Source: Malachius bipustulatus
Taxonomy: Eukaryota; Arthropoda; Insecta; Coleoptera; Melyridae
DNA length: 64,000 bases
Direction of reading: 5' to 3'
NCBI GenBank assembly: GCA_910589415.1
Contig: OU342630.1
Coordinates: 7,812,001-7,876,000, forward strand
The notes beneath the pieces are model-generated. The model was not told the DNA's origin, ran no database searches, and saw only the letters and a list, made by a program, of their open reading frames with translations. Made by a program: the position numbers and the translations under genes. Shown piece after piece: positions 43,612 through 55,601 of this stretch (positions are counted from its first letter, which is position 1; each line of letters begins with the position of its first letter).

Positions 43612-44391
43612 CTGGGGTAGGTTCCAAAACACCAACTTTTTACCTAAACCGTTCATAAATGTCCACCGATTTCACTGAGTGAAAAGCCGAACCCGTTCCA
43701 AAATGTCAATGGTTTTCATCTGGCGCTAACTTCACTGTCTAACTTTTCGCCGGTATTATTACCGAGCTAGGTAAATAGTTGTGAAAAGAAGAAGAGCATA
43801 ATATTAAAAAAAATGATAAAGTTACTCATGAGGTTGTTGTTATGTTTATGCTATTTTATTTTGTTTGCTATAAATAAAGTTCCATATTATTATTTTTGCG
43901 TCAATTTATTTATTAGCAGACATTTGAAATTAAAATTAAAACAGCATTGTCTTCCATTTCTCCATCAGAACTATTTTCATCTTCATCACTGCTGCTGTTG
44001 AACACAAACTGGTCTAAGAAACTTTTTGCCGCAGCAACAATACCGGCTATTTGAGTCATTCTCGATAATTTTTAACACAACGACAATACTTCCAAAATCC
44101 AGGAAAGTACAATATATTTCATATTCATTAATTATTATTATTAGAAAAAATCATGATAATGTTGTTGAACGGAACACAAACACAACAAAAGCGAACAACG
44201 TAACGCCCTACTCTAACCTAACCCTAACGTCACATTATTGGAGCATGACAAAGTGACTAATGACACAAAATAAATGTCAGTCAAAATGCGTTCCAAAACA
44301 CCCAGTTGAACGAGTTAACTTTTTAGGTTATGTGAGGTTCACGGAGTCAACTTTACCAGTTGAAAAGTTGGTGTTTTGGAACACACCCCTG
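43612..44391. repeat. Inverted-repeat element family Q (~780 bp)
   Basis: GGTTCCAAAACACCAACTTTT at 43620 pairs with AAAAGTTGGTGTTTTGGAACA ending near 44385. The outermost bases are CTGGGGT and ACCCCTG. No clear target duplication (ACTAACTT against ATGTACAT), so the superfamily is open. Open frames inside are not supported. Confidence 0.65.
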
Positions 44392-44539
44392 ATGTACATG
44401 ATAATTTGACGGAAACCCGGGAAGGGGTTAAACTACCCCTACCCTTCATTAAAATCGATCGTAATTGTTGATAGGGTAGCAGGAACGCTGTTCATGTTTT
44501 TTTGTTTGAAAGATACATCGTTTTAGCCCATTTTTGGTC

Positions 44540-46150
44540 TGATAGAACACGTGTTTCGCTACTTTTCATGTAGCATCTTCAGACGTAAATAAAATTATTG
44601 GTACAGTAACATAGCAACAGTATTACCTAAGTGATCATAAAACAAGTAACTAGATTTAAATGAATTTTTAAGAGAACTAACTAGATCATAATGTAATTTC
44701 TTCAGAATCTTCTTAGTTGTTGATATCAAGAAGAAAATCAAGTAGTGGAGAAGGATATGTGTCTAGCTGTTCATTTATTACTGTGTATTGTTGATTATGT
44801 AAATGTCTGTGGATCTCTAGAGATTCAAGAAAATTTAATTTAAAATAATGATCACAATGATGAAGTAATTCAATTTTGTTGTTTGCTGTTAGAGTGTGAT
44901 TGTTTTCTATTAAGTGTTTTGCAAAATTGGATCTTTCTGGATGTTTGAGTCTGTAAGAGTTTAGGTGTTCGTTGTATTTAATTTCTAGATTTCTACAAGT
45001 CTGTCCTATACAGGGTTATTCACGGTATACGCCACGGAAGTTTATGGCCGTGTCTCTGGATTTTGGGATCTTTTTATTTTTGGAGTGGATAGAGACCCAG
45101 CAGAGGTACGTTTTAAAATTATACTCATAATGTACAGGGTGTCCTAAAAGCATGAAACATATCAAAGTTATGTTTTTTTAAATGGAATGCTCCTATGTTA
45201 TTGCATTTTTAGATTGCCTGGGAAGAAAAAAGAAGATTGGCTTTTACAGTTGGTGTTTAAATTCAGAAGTTTGTGAGTTATAAAGAAATGAAAATCGTCA
45301 TTTTTCAAGTTCAAGGTCCTGTACAAGGAAAACGGCTTAAGATAGAGAAAAACGGCTTACATGTCCCTATTTTAACTTTTCATGTACTATCCAATGATGT
45401 AGATGAAATGTTTATACAGGGTGATAAAAAATTTGAAAAATTCTGAGATTTCTCCACGCGTCGCCAAATAAAAAAATCAAAGAAAGTAAAAATTTTTCTA
45501 TACCATAGGATAGTACATAAAAAGTTAAAATAGGGATATGCTAGCCGTTTTTCTCTATCTTGAACCGTTTTCATTGTACAGGGCCTTGAACTTGAAAAAT
45601 GACGATTTTCACTTGTTTATAACTCAAAAACTTCTGAATTTAAACACCAACTGTAAAAACCAATCTTATTTTTTCTTTCTCAGACAATCTAAAAATCCAA
45701 TAACATAGGAGCATTCCATTTAAAAAAACATAACTTTGATATGTTTCATGCTTTTGGGACATCCTGTACATTATGAATATAATTTTAAAACGTACCTCTG
45801 TCGGGTCTCTATCCACTCCAAAAATAAAAAGATCCTAAAATCCAGAGACACGGCCATAATCTTCCGTGGCGTATACCGTGAATAACCCTGTATAAACTGA
45901 ATTACAATGAGAACAGTTTAATCGATAAATTCCAGGTTTCTGTAATTTAGATAACTTTTCCTTTGCATTCAGCAATATAGAACCATTACTCATAAAAGAT
46001 TTTAATGAAATATTAAATGTAGTGGTGTTAGAAATAATCCTTGATATTTGTGTTGAAACGTTTCCAAAGTATGTTAGTGATGAATATTTTCTGATTTCAT
46101 TGTTTTGTTGAGGATAAATGAGGTTTATGGCTAATTTGTGTTGTTTTTTG
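44540..46150 (-). pseudogene. Penelope-like element, GIY-YIG endonuclease end, split by a TA-type foldback
   Basis: Minus strand, upstream piece (about 46130-45893): LAINLIYPQQNNEIRKYSSL, then KLSKLQKPGIYRLNCSHCNS-VY. Downstream piece (45010-44713): IGQTCRNLEIKYNEHLNSYR, FAKHLIENNHTL, FLESLEIHRHLHNQQYTVIN, ending LLDFLLDINN-stop (TAA 44715-44713). Together they are the end of the RT plus a GIY-YIG domain of the Penelope type, with the Cys pair of C-x2-C before YIG. The two pieces join in frame once the 45011-45890 insertion and one TA copy are set aside. The 3' flank holds CATCTTCAGAC and CGAAACACG (about 44540-44580). The RT core is not seen upstream, so the copy is 5'-truncated. Confidence 0.85.
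45011..45890. repeat. Foldback element family R (880 bp), TA-flanked, inside the Penelope ORF
   Basis: The left end CAGGGTTATTCACGGTATAC and the right end GTATACCGTGAATAACCCTG are perfect inverted repeats, flanked by TA (45009-45010 and 45891-45892). The arms are about 400 bp with few mismatches (GTGTCTCTGGATTTTGGGAT against ATCCTAAAATCCAGAGACAC). A half copy is at 56063-56335. Confidence 0.92.
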
Positions 46151-47433
46151 TGTAATAAAACATAAAAAAAAACCTAATAAGTGGCAAACATGGGCCTATG
46201 AAAAGAAAATCGATTTGGGTGGTTTTGCAAGCAATTTGTGTGTTTTGTCTGAACAATGTTTTTGCCTCCATATCTTTTGAATGATGCCGGGTCAAAAAAA
46301 TTTCTGGAAGACAATCAATACGACGAACAAACGAATGCATGTAAAAAAATGCAAAATTTGCATTTGGGGGTGTCAACTACTGTAACGCATTTACTACAAT
46401 CACTACACATTTTTCCAAAATAGGTATTAAATTATTAAGGATAACAAAATCTGTGGGTGGCCCAACGAAACGAATGGTTGGACATTGAGAATGGAATTCG
46501 ATAGAAAAAACTTCAAAATTAGCATTGGGGGGAGGAGGGCAACTTCACATAGCTGACCACAGCTTCTTGGTTTGTTCAGATTTTTTTTTTATCGGCATAT
46601 AGAAGATTTTCAAATCTCGAAACGATTGTAGCAGTGGTGATTTATATTTTATACCACATCATGCTCTAATTAGATAGGATAAGCAAACCACTAAATAAGG
46701 GTTGATTTTGATATGAGCATGAAATCAATAAATGCTAATTCATAACGACGTGTTTTTTCGATCATAGCAAGTGATTAAAAATTTTGTGGCGTGTAAACCC
46801 TTACATGCCTTTAAAAGCGGTGAGATACAAGATAGCGGTGTCGTACTAAAGCCACCTTAATAAAACGTTGTCCTATTTTAATCTAACTTAAGCGGTTTTT
46901 ACAGAAGGCGTAGATTTAGCGAAAAATACATGGAAGTTTTATTATGACCGCTTTAGTACGGCACCTGTATCCTAGGAAACACCAGCTTTACTATTATTAG
47001 GTACAGAATAGTCCCGTAGAACAGCAGCATATTAATGATAGAGAACTATTGTCTCAAAACAATTCAATTATAAAACCATTAAGTTTGGCATAAAATCTGA
47101 ACTGATAATTTTGAAATCTCAGATCCGAAGTAATAATAACTTTGTAATACTACCTACTCTTGTAACCTTAAAACCCTGTATCTCGAAAGCTGAAGCTCTG
47201 AAAATCCATGCTTACTAAATCTTCTATGACTTAAATTATTTGATGAATCGCCATGGGTATTTTCAGAGATAACTGTACGATATTAGGTATTAAGGAGTAA
47301 AGTAATAATAGATAAAGTAATAACTGTTCATTCAACGTAATATTTTACTTATAAGTAGCTAACAAAAGATACAATATGAACATTCATTGCGGAAACAAAC
47401 TAATTCATTACAACAAACGTCTGCAAAACTACT
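46151..47433. other. Intergenic stretch with one small MITE
   Basis: A short inverted-repeat element at about 46842-46977 has GGTGTCGTACTAAAGCC and GACCGCTTTAGTACGGCACC. No gene is supported elsewhere. A run near 46540 is poly-T. Confidence 0.45.
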
Positions 47434-49916
47434 TCAACGGTCCAGAGTCATTTTTGAAATTGACTTTTGTATTTCATTTTCTTCTTCGGCTGTCACAGGC
47501 ACTGCATTGAACCTCTTGATGGAATACTGATTTAGGTTAATCCTTGATTGTAGCATTTCTTTTGTCTTTATGTTGAGCTTTACCAGCATGATTAAAGTTA
47601 CAGTGGCTGTTATCAAATAAGTAACTAGATTCACCATATGGTAAATTAGAGATGTTTGAAATACCATTTCGCTTGTGAAAGCTCTTCTGAGTATTAATAA
47701 TAATAATAATACTACAGCTGAAAATTACTATAAATTTTACTGAAAATATTAGATACTTAGGTATTTAATATTGTTATAACAGTGCGATTGTTGCAAGTAT
47801 TGAGTCTTTATACGTAGCGCGAATTGAAATTTTGAAATCGAAATTCGGCATAATCGTAAAGGGTGGGTAATTTTCGCATGTATAGACTCAGGATTCACAA
47901 GTTAAAATATCTACCTTAAAATATCTTAAATACTCGAAGGTGTACCGGGTGGGCAACTAATATAGGACGCCAGCCATATCTCAGGAACGGATCGTCGCAC
48001 AGCTTTAGGGTAAAACATTTTAGCAGGAAAGTCGCCCCGAAAAATTCCTGGAGAATACAGTGTGTGTCACAGGCATGGTACACCCCATTTTTTTTTCTTT
48101 ATTTTTTGAGATAATTTTTTGAAATTTGGTACGTCGCATATTCTCGATAGAGTGCACTTTTTAGCAGAAAGTTGAATTTTTTTCCACATCGGGTTTTTCC
48201 GGAAATGTTACAAACTTTTTATTTTTAAATGGGACACCCTATATATTATTATATTTTTGGAAATCCAACAATACCACATAAGTACCATTTTAAATATCAA
48301 ATTTGTTTTTATTTAATTTTTTATTTTTAAATTATAGTATGTCATGACTTAAGTTGTGTTCGTCACAGATGCAAAATGGGTACACCAAAATGACTTATTA
48401 ATAGTACTAGTAGATGGTACCTCGGTACCAATATGGTACCATTTGAAAAAAATTAATTCAGCTCAAAAAATCATTCCTGTGCGCATTATTTATCCATAAA
48501 TCACTTAATTTAGTACTTTGAACAAAAATTCGATTTTTCTGGCATTAGATGATTCAATTGGAGTAAAACGAAATAGTTATGGCACACTATAATTGAAGAA
48601 ATAAAAAATTAAATAAAAACAAATTTGACATTTAAAATGGTACTTCAAAACACATGTAGTTTTATACTCAAACAATGTGAATTTTTTTTTATTTGAAACT
48701 TTTTATCGTAATATAAAAAATAAAGTGGGGGTACGTGAAAAGTTTGTTTATTGAAATGTCGATTATTTTATGCCGGTTAACCTCGTCGGAATTTAACTAG
48801 ATTGTTGTTGTTGTTGTTGTTTGTTTGTTTCTGGATACGGAAATCGGCTTTTAGGTCCCTGATGCTGCAGCCATTTAGGCTTATTGTATCTTTCCGTAGC
48901 TATTGGTTCTTGGATAATGAAATAACTCTATACCCTTCACAAGGTTCAGAAGTTTGCTTGCCAAGGCTTTCCCCGACATCATGTCATTGGTATTGTTCCC
49001 CACGATTGAGTGCTGGGCACTCAAAGATTACATGGAAAGCTGTTTCGTCTTTCTCATTGCATAGTCTGCATGCTCGTTCTCTATCCAAGATACCCAGCTT
49101 CTTCAGGTGTTGTCTCAGGTGGCAGTGTCCTGTAAGAAGTCCCGCCACTATTTTAACTTGCATTCTTTTTAAATGCACTAGTTCATTTGCAAATTTTGGT
49201 TCTTTTACCATTAACTTGCTTTGTTTGTTGCCTGGTTTGTGGTTCCAATATGCTTTGTGTTGGTTACTTTGTCCAATTAGCTATCGCGCCACGTACCATG
49301 TTCCTGGTAGTTCCAAACATTGGCTCTGGTTATGTGAAGGCACCTGCCGCGCTCTCTTCGACCAGTTCATCCACCGTTTCGTTAACAACTACCTACTCCT
49401 CGGTGACCCGGTAGTTTGACAGCTCAGCAGGGATAGCTGACAACCACGAACTGAATAACAACCACGAACACGCTCATGCAGAAAGCGGTTGTACTGAATA
49501 CAATCCGAATAGTTCGAAGATTCTTGAGTCTAGACATGCATGAGTGGTGACCAACCCGTACCTCGCTAAATGCAAGCACCAAGATGAAACTGAGAAGATT
49601 AGAAAATCATTATAATAACAATAATGATAATGACAAAAGGAAACGTACCTCTGCTCATATAGTATATATCTGAAATAAGGCTGAGATAAATGAGTTCTTT
49701 TTCTTCATAGATGATCCCAAAAACGTACGGCAGTCTGGTAAGGGCAGATATTAGTGGTAAGATCATATAAAGTCGCTTTTTTGTGACACTAATTGCAACT
49801 GGAAAAAAGGAGGTCATAAAGATTATCTCACCCAAACGGATTGCCAAAGAAAATACTGTCGAAATGTGACACATGAACTTGATCTGGGATATGGTGAATA
49901 ATTTGTATATCGCCAT
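47434..49916 (-). CDS. Unrecognised small multi-span membrane protein, two exons, 171 aa
   Basis: Minus strand exons 49916-49649 and 47681-47434. The join uses the strong donor AGAG|GTACGT and an acceptor GAAGAG|C, which keeps the frame (SRAFTSEMV). It is 516 nt including TGA. The protein starts MAIYKLFTISQIKFMCHIST and has hydrophobic segments at about residues 15-40 (FSLAIRLGEIIFMTSFFPVA), 48-70 (LYMILPLISALTRLPYVFGI), 76-88 (LIYLSLISDIYYM) and 100-125 (VNLVTYLITATVTLIMLV). A hydrophilic C-terminus follows, ending EEENEIQKSISKMTLDR. I do not recognise the family. Support comes from a TATA box just upstream, splice signals in phase, and a composition unlike the repeats around it. The 1.97-kb intron holds a foldback and a LINE remnant. 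An upstream Cag acceptor at 47687 is stronger by eye but breaks the frame, so a missed exon is possible. Confidence 0.55.
48222..48705. repeat. Foldback element in the membrane-protein gene intron
   Basis: AAGTACCATTTTAAATATCA and AAATTTGTTTTTATTTAATT at the left pair with AATTAAATAAAAACAAATTT and GACATTTAAAATGGTACTT at the right. Its centre holds GGTACCTCGGTACC. A possible extended left flank from about 47945 (GTACCGGGTGGGCAAC) lacks a partner. Confidence 0.65.
48830..49420 (-). pseudogene. LINE RNase H / C-terminal remnant (Jockey/R1-like)
   Basis: On the minus strand TRNMVRGAIANWTK, then HKAYWNHKPGNKQSKLMVKE, MQVKIVAGLLTGHCHLRQHL and CRLCNEKDETAFHVIFECPA. This is the typical end of R1/Jockey-type LINEs with a Cys-His knuckle (C-x2-C...H...C). 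The text carries on as GYRVISLSKNQ after a stop and frame change. In-frame stops show it is dead. Confidence 0.8.
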
Positions 49917-49965
49917 CTTCTGCCCTCTTATTTAACTAAAAGTTGCGTGATGATTTTATATCCTT
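49917..49965 (-). promoter_or_regulatory. TATA box of the membrane-protein gene
   Basis: On the minus strand TATAAAA (49960-49954, context GATATAAAATC) lies 38-44 nt before the ATG. Transcription would start at about 49928, giving a very short leader. Confidence 0.5.
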
Positions 49966-50280
49966 CTGCGGGAAACCAAATATTAGACGCATTTGGTTCT
50001 TTAACTCGATTTAAAATATTCAGAAGTTATTTTGCCCAATCCTTCTTTACACCTTTACACAAGCCATTATTTTGACTTTTAGATACATTCAAAGTCGACG
50101 ATTACCCATTGTTCATGAGTGGCTCCTAGCAACGTGGATACAACGACTTGTGGTTTTGGCTTTTCAGATTAAACAATCAAGAATCACTTAATAACTTTGT
50201 CGCAAACACTATTTAGGCAAGTCAAAGTATAGGGGTCGCTTAGAAAAAGGTGTTGTAAAGCTAATTATTATCAGAGTATA
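49966..50280. other. Intergenic, no element recognised
   Basis: No gene or paired repeat seen. This would be the upstream region of the membrane-protein gene. Confidence 0.4.
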
Positions 50281-51918
50281 CAGTGCATTTATTTTAAGTG
50301 TTTTGCCATAGGGAATAGCATGTAAAAAAATAAACCCTATGTTAACTTATGTTGTCTTGTTCTTAGGAAGTTGTTTTTAATTTTCAATAATAGTACACGT
50401 CATCTACTTTACAATACGGCCTTTCAGAAAAGCCGGTCATTGTTCAATTTTATGATACAGGCTGTCCCATTGAGGTGAAAAAACTGCAAGAAACGGTAAG
50501 AGATACGAAGTCGGTTAAATTACCAAAAAGTTGCGCTGTTTTGAGACGAGTATTTGGCATTTTTTTTTTCTCGATATTCCCAGAATTTCCTGAAATATCC
50601 TGAAAAAACTAGAAACATGCAGATTTATTATTTTAGCCATATGTTCTTTATTATTTAAAAAAAAATTATTATTTTTTTGTAGGTTTACATAAGCCGTAAT
50701 GAGCTACTTATTTGACGTTTCAAAAATTTCCAAAGCCGACTAGATCTTGGGATTTCCAAAGTCAACTTTGGTTTTTCTTATTACCGCCATATTGCTTTTC
50801 ATGCCATTCGCTATAGAAAAAATCGAGGAAACAAAAAATCCATTACATTGCGAATAAATTTGAAAAAATTTTTTCTTCTTTTTCAAAAATATCGAAAAAA
50901 AATTTTTTACCGAATGTCAAATAGTATTATATTATTTTATACGGAGGGAAAGTGACACTTTTCATGGCGCGCTCGTGTTTATCAGCCGAACGAAGTGAGG
51001 CTGATAACAGAGAGCAAGCCATGAAAAGTCACTTTTCCTCCAAATAAAATATGCTATTTTTTCTTCAAAAGTGGTCAAATTTAAACAAGGACGTCACTTT
51101 TAATTGAAGGAAAGCGAATGTTCAAAGAGGTTTAGACCGGTAAGCGGTAAGTAGGTGAGTATGGAATATGGAGTATGGGCTGCTTCTATAGGAACGCGGC
51201 GCTGTCAAATTGACACTGTCATCAACGTCAGTAAACATCGAGAATTGAAATTATTAAAGAAAAATATTAAAATAATAATTATGTAACTAGACTACTAATC
51301 ATCGTAAAATCAAAATTTAAAACGTTATAAAAGTTTGTAAGTAAGTTGTAAAATTGATGATAACATCTACCTACCTCTTGCTAGACCCTGCTTGGTCAAT
51401 TTTTTCATTTTCTGTATGCCAGTCAGTCAGAAGTTGAATGTTAAATGTAGGTCGTAGGTCATTTGTAGGTAGGTACCTATAACTGTGCACTAATACCTAC
51501 CTAATAATAAAAATATAAGATGTTGGATTCCTTTATGTACCTCTGGTTATAATTATTATCCTTGTTTTCAATATTAAAATTTCAATACGGGATAATAATT
51601 ATATTTTTGTTTACCTCGCAATAACCCAACTTTTTTTCTGACGTTTGAGCCGAGCACGAGCTCGACTCCACTGAAGTCGACTGTTGACCGTCCGGCTTCG
51701 GGTATAATTATGACGGTTCACAGAATTACTTCGTTTCGGTGTAGATTTTCCAAAGATTATGTTTGATTAATACCAGATTCCTTTTAACCTTATTAGATAA
51801 TAATAAACTAGAGAGTTTTCATATCTTAGGTTAAGTTTTATTGATGATATACAGGCCTACATTAATAAAATTTCAATAGTTGATTCTTAATATAGGTAGT
51901 TATGTGTTTGTATGTTGA

Positions 51919-51995
51919 TGTTGCTATGGCACCACTTTAGCTCCGGCGGAGGTAAAGTGTTGCTATGGTAACACTTTAGCTCCGCCGGAGGAAAA
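51919..51995. repeat. Two-copy ~38-bp direct repeat
   Basis: GTTGCTATGGCACCACTTTAG CTCC is followed directly by GTTGCTATGGTAACACTTTAG CTCC, each with a CCGGCGGAGG-like or CCGCCGGAGG end and AAAGTG. It lies in the centre of the giant foldback. Confidence 0.7.
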
Positions 51996-52058
51996 GTGAA
52001 ACTTCGCGACCGGCTACTGAGTCGAGTAATGTCTGATTTACTGACGTTTGAAGAAAAA

Positions 52059-52815
52059 AGTGCATTTTTTAAGTGTTGCCATAGGTAATAATATGTAAAA
52101 AATTTCACCCTATATTAACTTATGTTGTACCCATTGTACTTTAGAAGTCGTTTTAAATTTTCAACAATAGTACATGCATGTCATGTAGGTACTTACTTTA
52201 CGTCTTTACGATACAACATGTCAAAAACCTGTCCTTTTTAAATTTTAATATTTAGTCCTCATTTGAATTATTAAACTTTAATAAAGGAGTCAGCATAAAC
52301 AAGGTGAGTTAAAATTATTAATTTATTAGAGAACATGTGAACATGTTTTATTCATAAATAAAAAAACAATAAAACCCAAATAACTAAGCAAACTAACAAA
52401 AATTCACTGAAATTATCAAAGAAATAGCTCAAAAGGTTTTCGTTTTATTGTTTCAATTAATTTTTGTTAGTTTGCTTAGTTATTTGGGTTTTATTGTTTT
52501 TTTTTTATTTTTGAATAAAAAATATGTACTTTAATTAATTAATTTTAATTAATTAATAAATTAATAATTTTAACTCACTTTGTTTATTCTGACTCCTTTA
52601 TTAAAGTTTAATAATTCAAATGAGGACTAAATATTAAAATTTAAAAAGGACCGGTTTTTGACATGTTGTATCGTAAAGTAAGTACCTACATGACATGCAT
52701 GTACTATTGTTGAAAATTTAAAATGACTTCTAAAGTACAATGGGTACAACATAAGTTAATATAGGGTGTACTTTTTTACATATTATTACCTATGGCAACA
52801 CTTAAAAAATGCACT
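52059..52815. repeat. Inner foldback (757 bp) within the giant element
   Basis: AGTGCATTTTTTAAGTGTTG and CAACACTTAAAAAATGCACT form the ends. Long arms include ACATGCATGTCATGTAGGTAC against GTACCTACATGACATGCATGT. The ends resemble those of the outer element (GTGCATTT..TTAAGTGTT.GCCATAGG), so the two are related families, one nested in the other. Confidence 0.85.
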
Positions 52816-53518
52816 TTTTGACATTCGGTAAAAAAAAAATTTTCGATATTTTTGAAAAAGAAGAAAATTTTTTTTCAAATTTATTTGCAATGTAATGGAT
52901 TTTTTGTTTCCTTGATTTTTTTCTATAGCGAATGGCATGAAAAGCAATATGGCGGTAATAAGAAAAACCAAAGTTGACTTTGGAAATCCCAAGATCTAGT
53001 CGGCTTTGGAAATTTTTGAAACGTCAAATAAGTAGCTCATTACGGCTTATGTAAACCTACAAAAAAATAATAATTTTTTTTTAAATAATAAAGAAGATAT
53101 GGCTAAAATAATAGATCTGCATGTTTCAAGTTTTTTCAGGATATTTCAGGAAATTCTGGGAATATTGAGAAAAAAAAAACTGCCAAATACTCGCCTCAAA
53201 ACAGCGCAACTTTTTTGTAATTTAACCGACTTCGTATCTCTTACCGTTTCTTGCAGTTTTTTCACCTCAATGGGACAGCCAAAATTGAACAATGACCGGC
53301 TTTTCTGAAAGGCCGTATTGTAAAGTAGATGACGTGTACTATTATTGAAAATTAAAAACGACTTCCAAAGTACAAGACAACATAAGTTAACATAGGGTGT
53401 ATTTTTTACATGCTATTCCCTATGGCAACACTTAAAATAAATGCACTGTATACGCACTCCCATTATATTTGTAATTTTTTTTTGTTTCGACTATATGTAG
53501 TGTCACACGTGTCGCTAA

Positions 53519-53755
53519 TTTCGTTGTTTTGCCGATTGACTATGGCCCACATTCTTCTCGAATGCCAAACTCTCCAATCACTCTGTTCTAAACACAGTAT
53601 AGTTACCACCAATGTAATTCTTACTAGCTAGTGTTTTTTCACCCCTCTTGTTTTCTTAAAGAGGCAGATTTTTATAATCTGACTTAACCCACCGTTCCGG
53701 CTGCTAATAACCCCCTGCGGTTGATGCAGCCATGCAGTCTAATCAACCAAAGAAA
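53519..53755 (+). pseudogene. LINE 3' terminus remnant
   Basis: The plus strand reads PLTMAHILLECQTLQSLCSK, the Cys/His end of a LINE ORF2 (xxHILxxC). It is followed by a typical 3' UTR (CCGGCTGCTAATAACCCC, TGCAGCCATGCAGTC) and an A-rich tail (53746-53764). Confidence 0.7.
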
Positions 53756-54549
53756 AAAAAAAGTTAAAAATAAAAGAGATGCAGACTTTATTACTTAAGA
53801 AAAAATGAAAGTCCATCCCTGTGATAAATGAGGTGATGAATTCAGTTAACTACACAAATGTATATCGATAAATGGATGTAAAGAAATCGATTAAAGGAGA
53901 CAAAAATTGCATCATCTAAGGTTACCCATCAAAAAAGAAAAAAAAATAGAAATAAAAAGGAAATAAAATAGGTACCTACCTCAATTAATGTTTGCAAGTT
54001 GAGTGAAAAACAAAGGCTAAAAATTCAACTAAATAGAGCTATTTTTACCCTTTTCCTACCCACGCCACTGGCCTATTAATACATAATAATAATGTAATCG
54101 TATTGCATAAACTCAAATATCAAGTAGTTTTCTTCCAATCTTGTTAATTTGCGTAAAAAGTTTTTCTTCTATTTTGATTGCACAGGGGTTCAAAAAATTA
54201 GACAATTTCTCAAAAATTCAAATAGCTGCCATTTTGAAACGGCTCGGCCGATTTTGCTCAAGTTCAAAACTAGACCACTCCTTATTAATATCTTATATAC
54301 TTCCACAAAAATTTCAGCCTTCTAGATTGAAAACCGCGACCTGAAATGATACCACAAGAACCTGATTTCTTGAATTTTGAAAGGACACCTGTATTAAAAA
54401 CGCTACTTTTGGAAATTTTTTCAACGAAATTCTAACCAAAGTTTCATCCCAAAGTTTCACAAGGACCCAAAATTTATTTCACTAATCTTGAAAGATAAAG
54501 CTACAGGAGCGTTTTTAAAATCGAAAATTGTCAATTTTGGGAATCCTGT
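53756..54549. other. Non-coding, no paired element
   Basis: AT-rich. Phrases such as GCCATTTTGAAACGGCTCGGCC are repeat-like, but no partner was found. Confidence 0.35.
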
Positions 54550-55510
54550 CGTTTTAGGTAAAGAACGCTCTTTTTTTCATGCCAAGCTTTCGAATTTTAT
54601 TTAATTCTTCATCAGGGCTATTTAGTTGAGATTAAATTCTAAGTTGTTTAAAATTGTTAATCATGTTAATCATTATTATAAATTCAACAACAACAAAAAC
54701 GATACAAAACATCATAGTAATTAAAAAAAAATTATGTCAATCATTTTTAGAATATAATATTAGAAAAAACTTATAAAATGTTTAACCTGTTTGGCCCTAA
54801 TTAGTACCTATCAGACTTTCATTACTATGATATTTTGTATCTTTTTTGTTTTTGAATAGACTTAGTCAAAAAATGTAGATAAAAGATGGAACAGTATCAA
54901 GGAAAATTTCTCAATAACAAAACAAAGATTTTTAGAAATTATTGAATTTATCGAGGAATTTATTTTTGATTCCACTTATTTTACTTACAATCATATATTT
55001 TACAAACAAATACCTGGTACTCCCAATGGGTGTAATAATTTCTACCATCTTAGCTCAGTATAATAATTATGGATGATTTATTAGATTGGTGTATTATTGC
55101 TAAACTTCATATAAAATACCATTTTGTAAAAAATATGTTGACGATATAATAATGTGCAGTACCAGAAAATTCAATTAAATAAACTGTAAGCGTTTTTAAT
55201 AGCTATCATAACAAAATTCAGTTCATATAGTAGAACAAGAAAATAATTTTTCATTACCATTTCTGGACACTAAAGTTATCAGAGAAAATAATATCCTGAA
55301 AACTGAATGGTACCAAAAACCAACTGATTCACGTAGATATTTAAATTATCATTGTTACCATCCCTACAAATGTGAAATAAACATAATTATTAATATTAAA
55401 AATAAGATCTCCGAAATAACAAACAATTATATGAAACAACATAGGTTACGAAAATTCTACAACATAATGAAACGGAATTCTTACCCTGAAAACTGTTAAA
55501 TAAACTTATA
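54550..55510 (+). pseudogene. Penelope-like reverse transcriptase fragment
   Basis: From about 54884 the plus strand reads RWNSIKENFSITKQRFLEII, then FDSTYFTYNHIFYKQIPGTP-MGV, the Penelope RT motif (IFGTPMGSPLS type). After a frame change comes a YVDDI core (about 55135-55150), then NNFSLPFLDTKVIRENNILK, TEWYQKPTDSRRYLNY, and MKQHRLRKFYNIMKRNSYPE up to a stop near 55499. Stops and shifts occur between these blocks. Upstream, 54590-54620 has TTCATCAGGGC and AAGCTTTCGAA, as in Penelope terminal repeats. Another inverted pair at 54694-54721 and 54825-54856 may be part of the same element. It lacks the GIY-YIG domain. Confidence 0.85.
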
Positions 55511-55601
55511 TTTTCAACACCAACAACATTAATTGGCTCTCAAAACAACAATAATCAAGAAACAGAAACTAACATTAAAAAGTACATTATTAAAGTACAT
55601 T

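Larger units (their letters stand above)
50281..53448. repeat. Giant nested foldback element (3,168 bp), TA-flanked
   Basis: Ends CAGTGCATTTATTTTAAGTG and CACTTAAAATAAATGCACTG, with TA on both sides (50279-50280, 53449-53450). The arms 50281-50921 and 52817-53448 are almost identical over ~640 bp. The inner part of each arm is family K sequence (TTACCGCCATATTGC against CAATATGGCGGTAATAAG). The centre (50922-52816) contains a second foldback and other sequence, including CATGGCGCGCTCGTG..., so the element grew by insertion. Confidence 0.9.

Noticed and set aside
43813..44256. Two short hydrophobic or polar frames
   Set aside because: Within inverted-repeat element Q, low complexity, no motif.
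43604..44399. 8-bp target duplication for element Q
   Set aside because: The flanks ACTAACTT and ATGTACAT do not match, so a hAT assignment is not supported.
47682..47687. Acceptor CTCAG|AAGAGC for exon 2 of the membrane-protein gene
   Set aside because: Stronger consensus by eye but out of phase with the GTACGT donor; the GAAGAG|C site was preferred because it keeps the frame.
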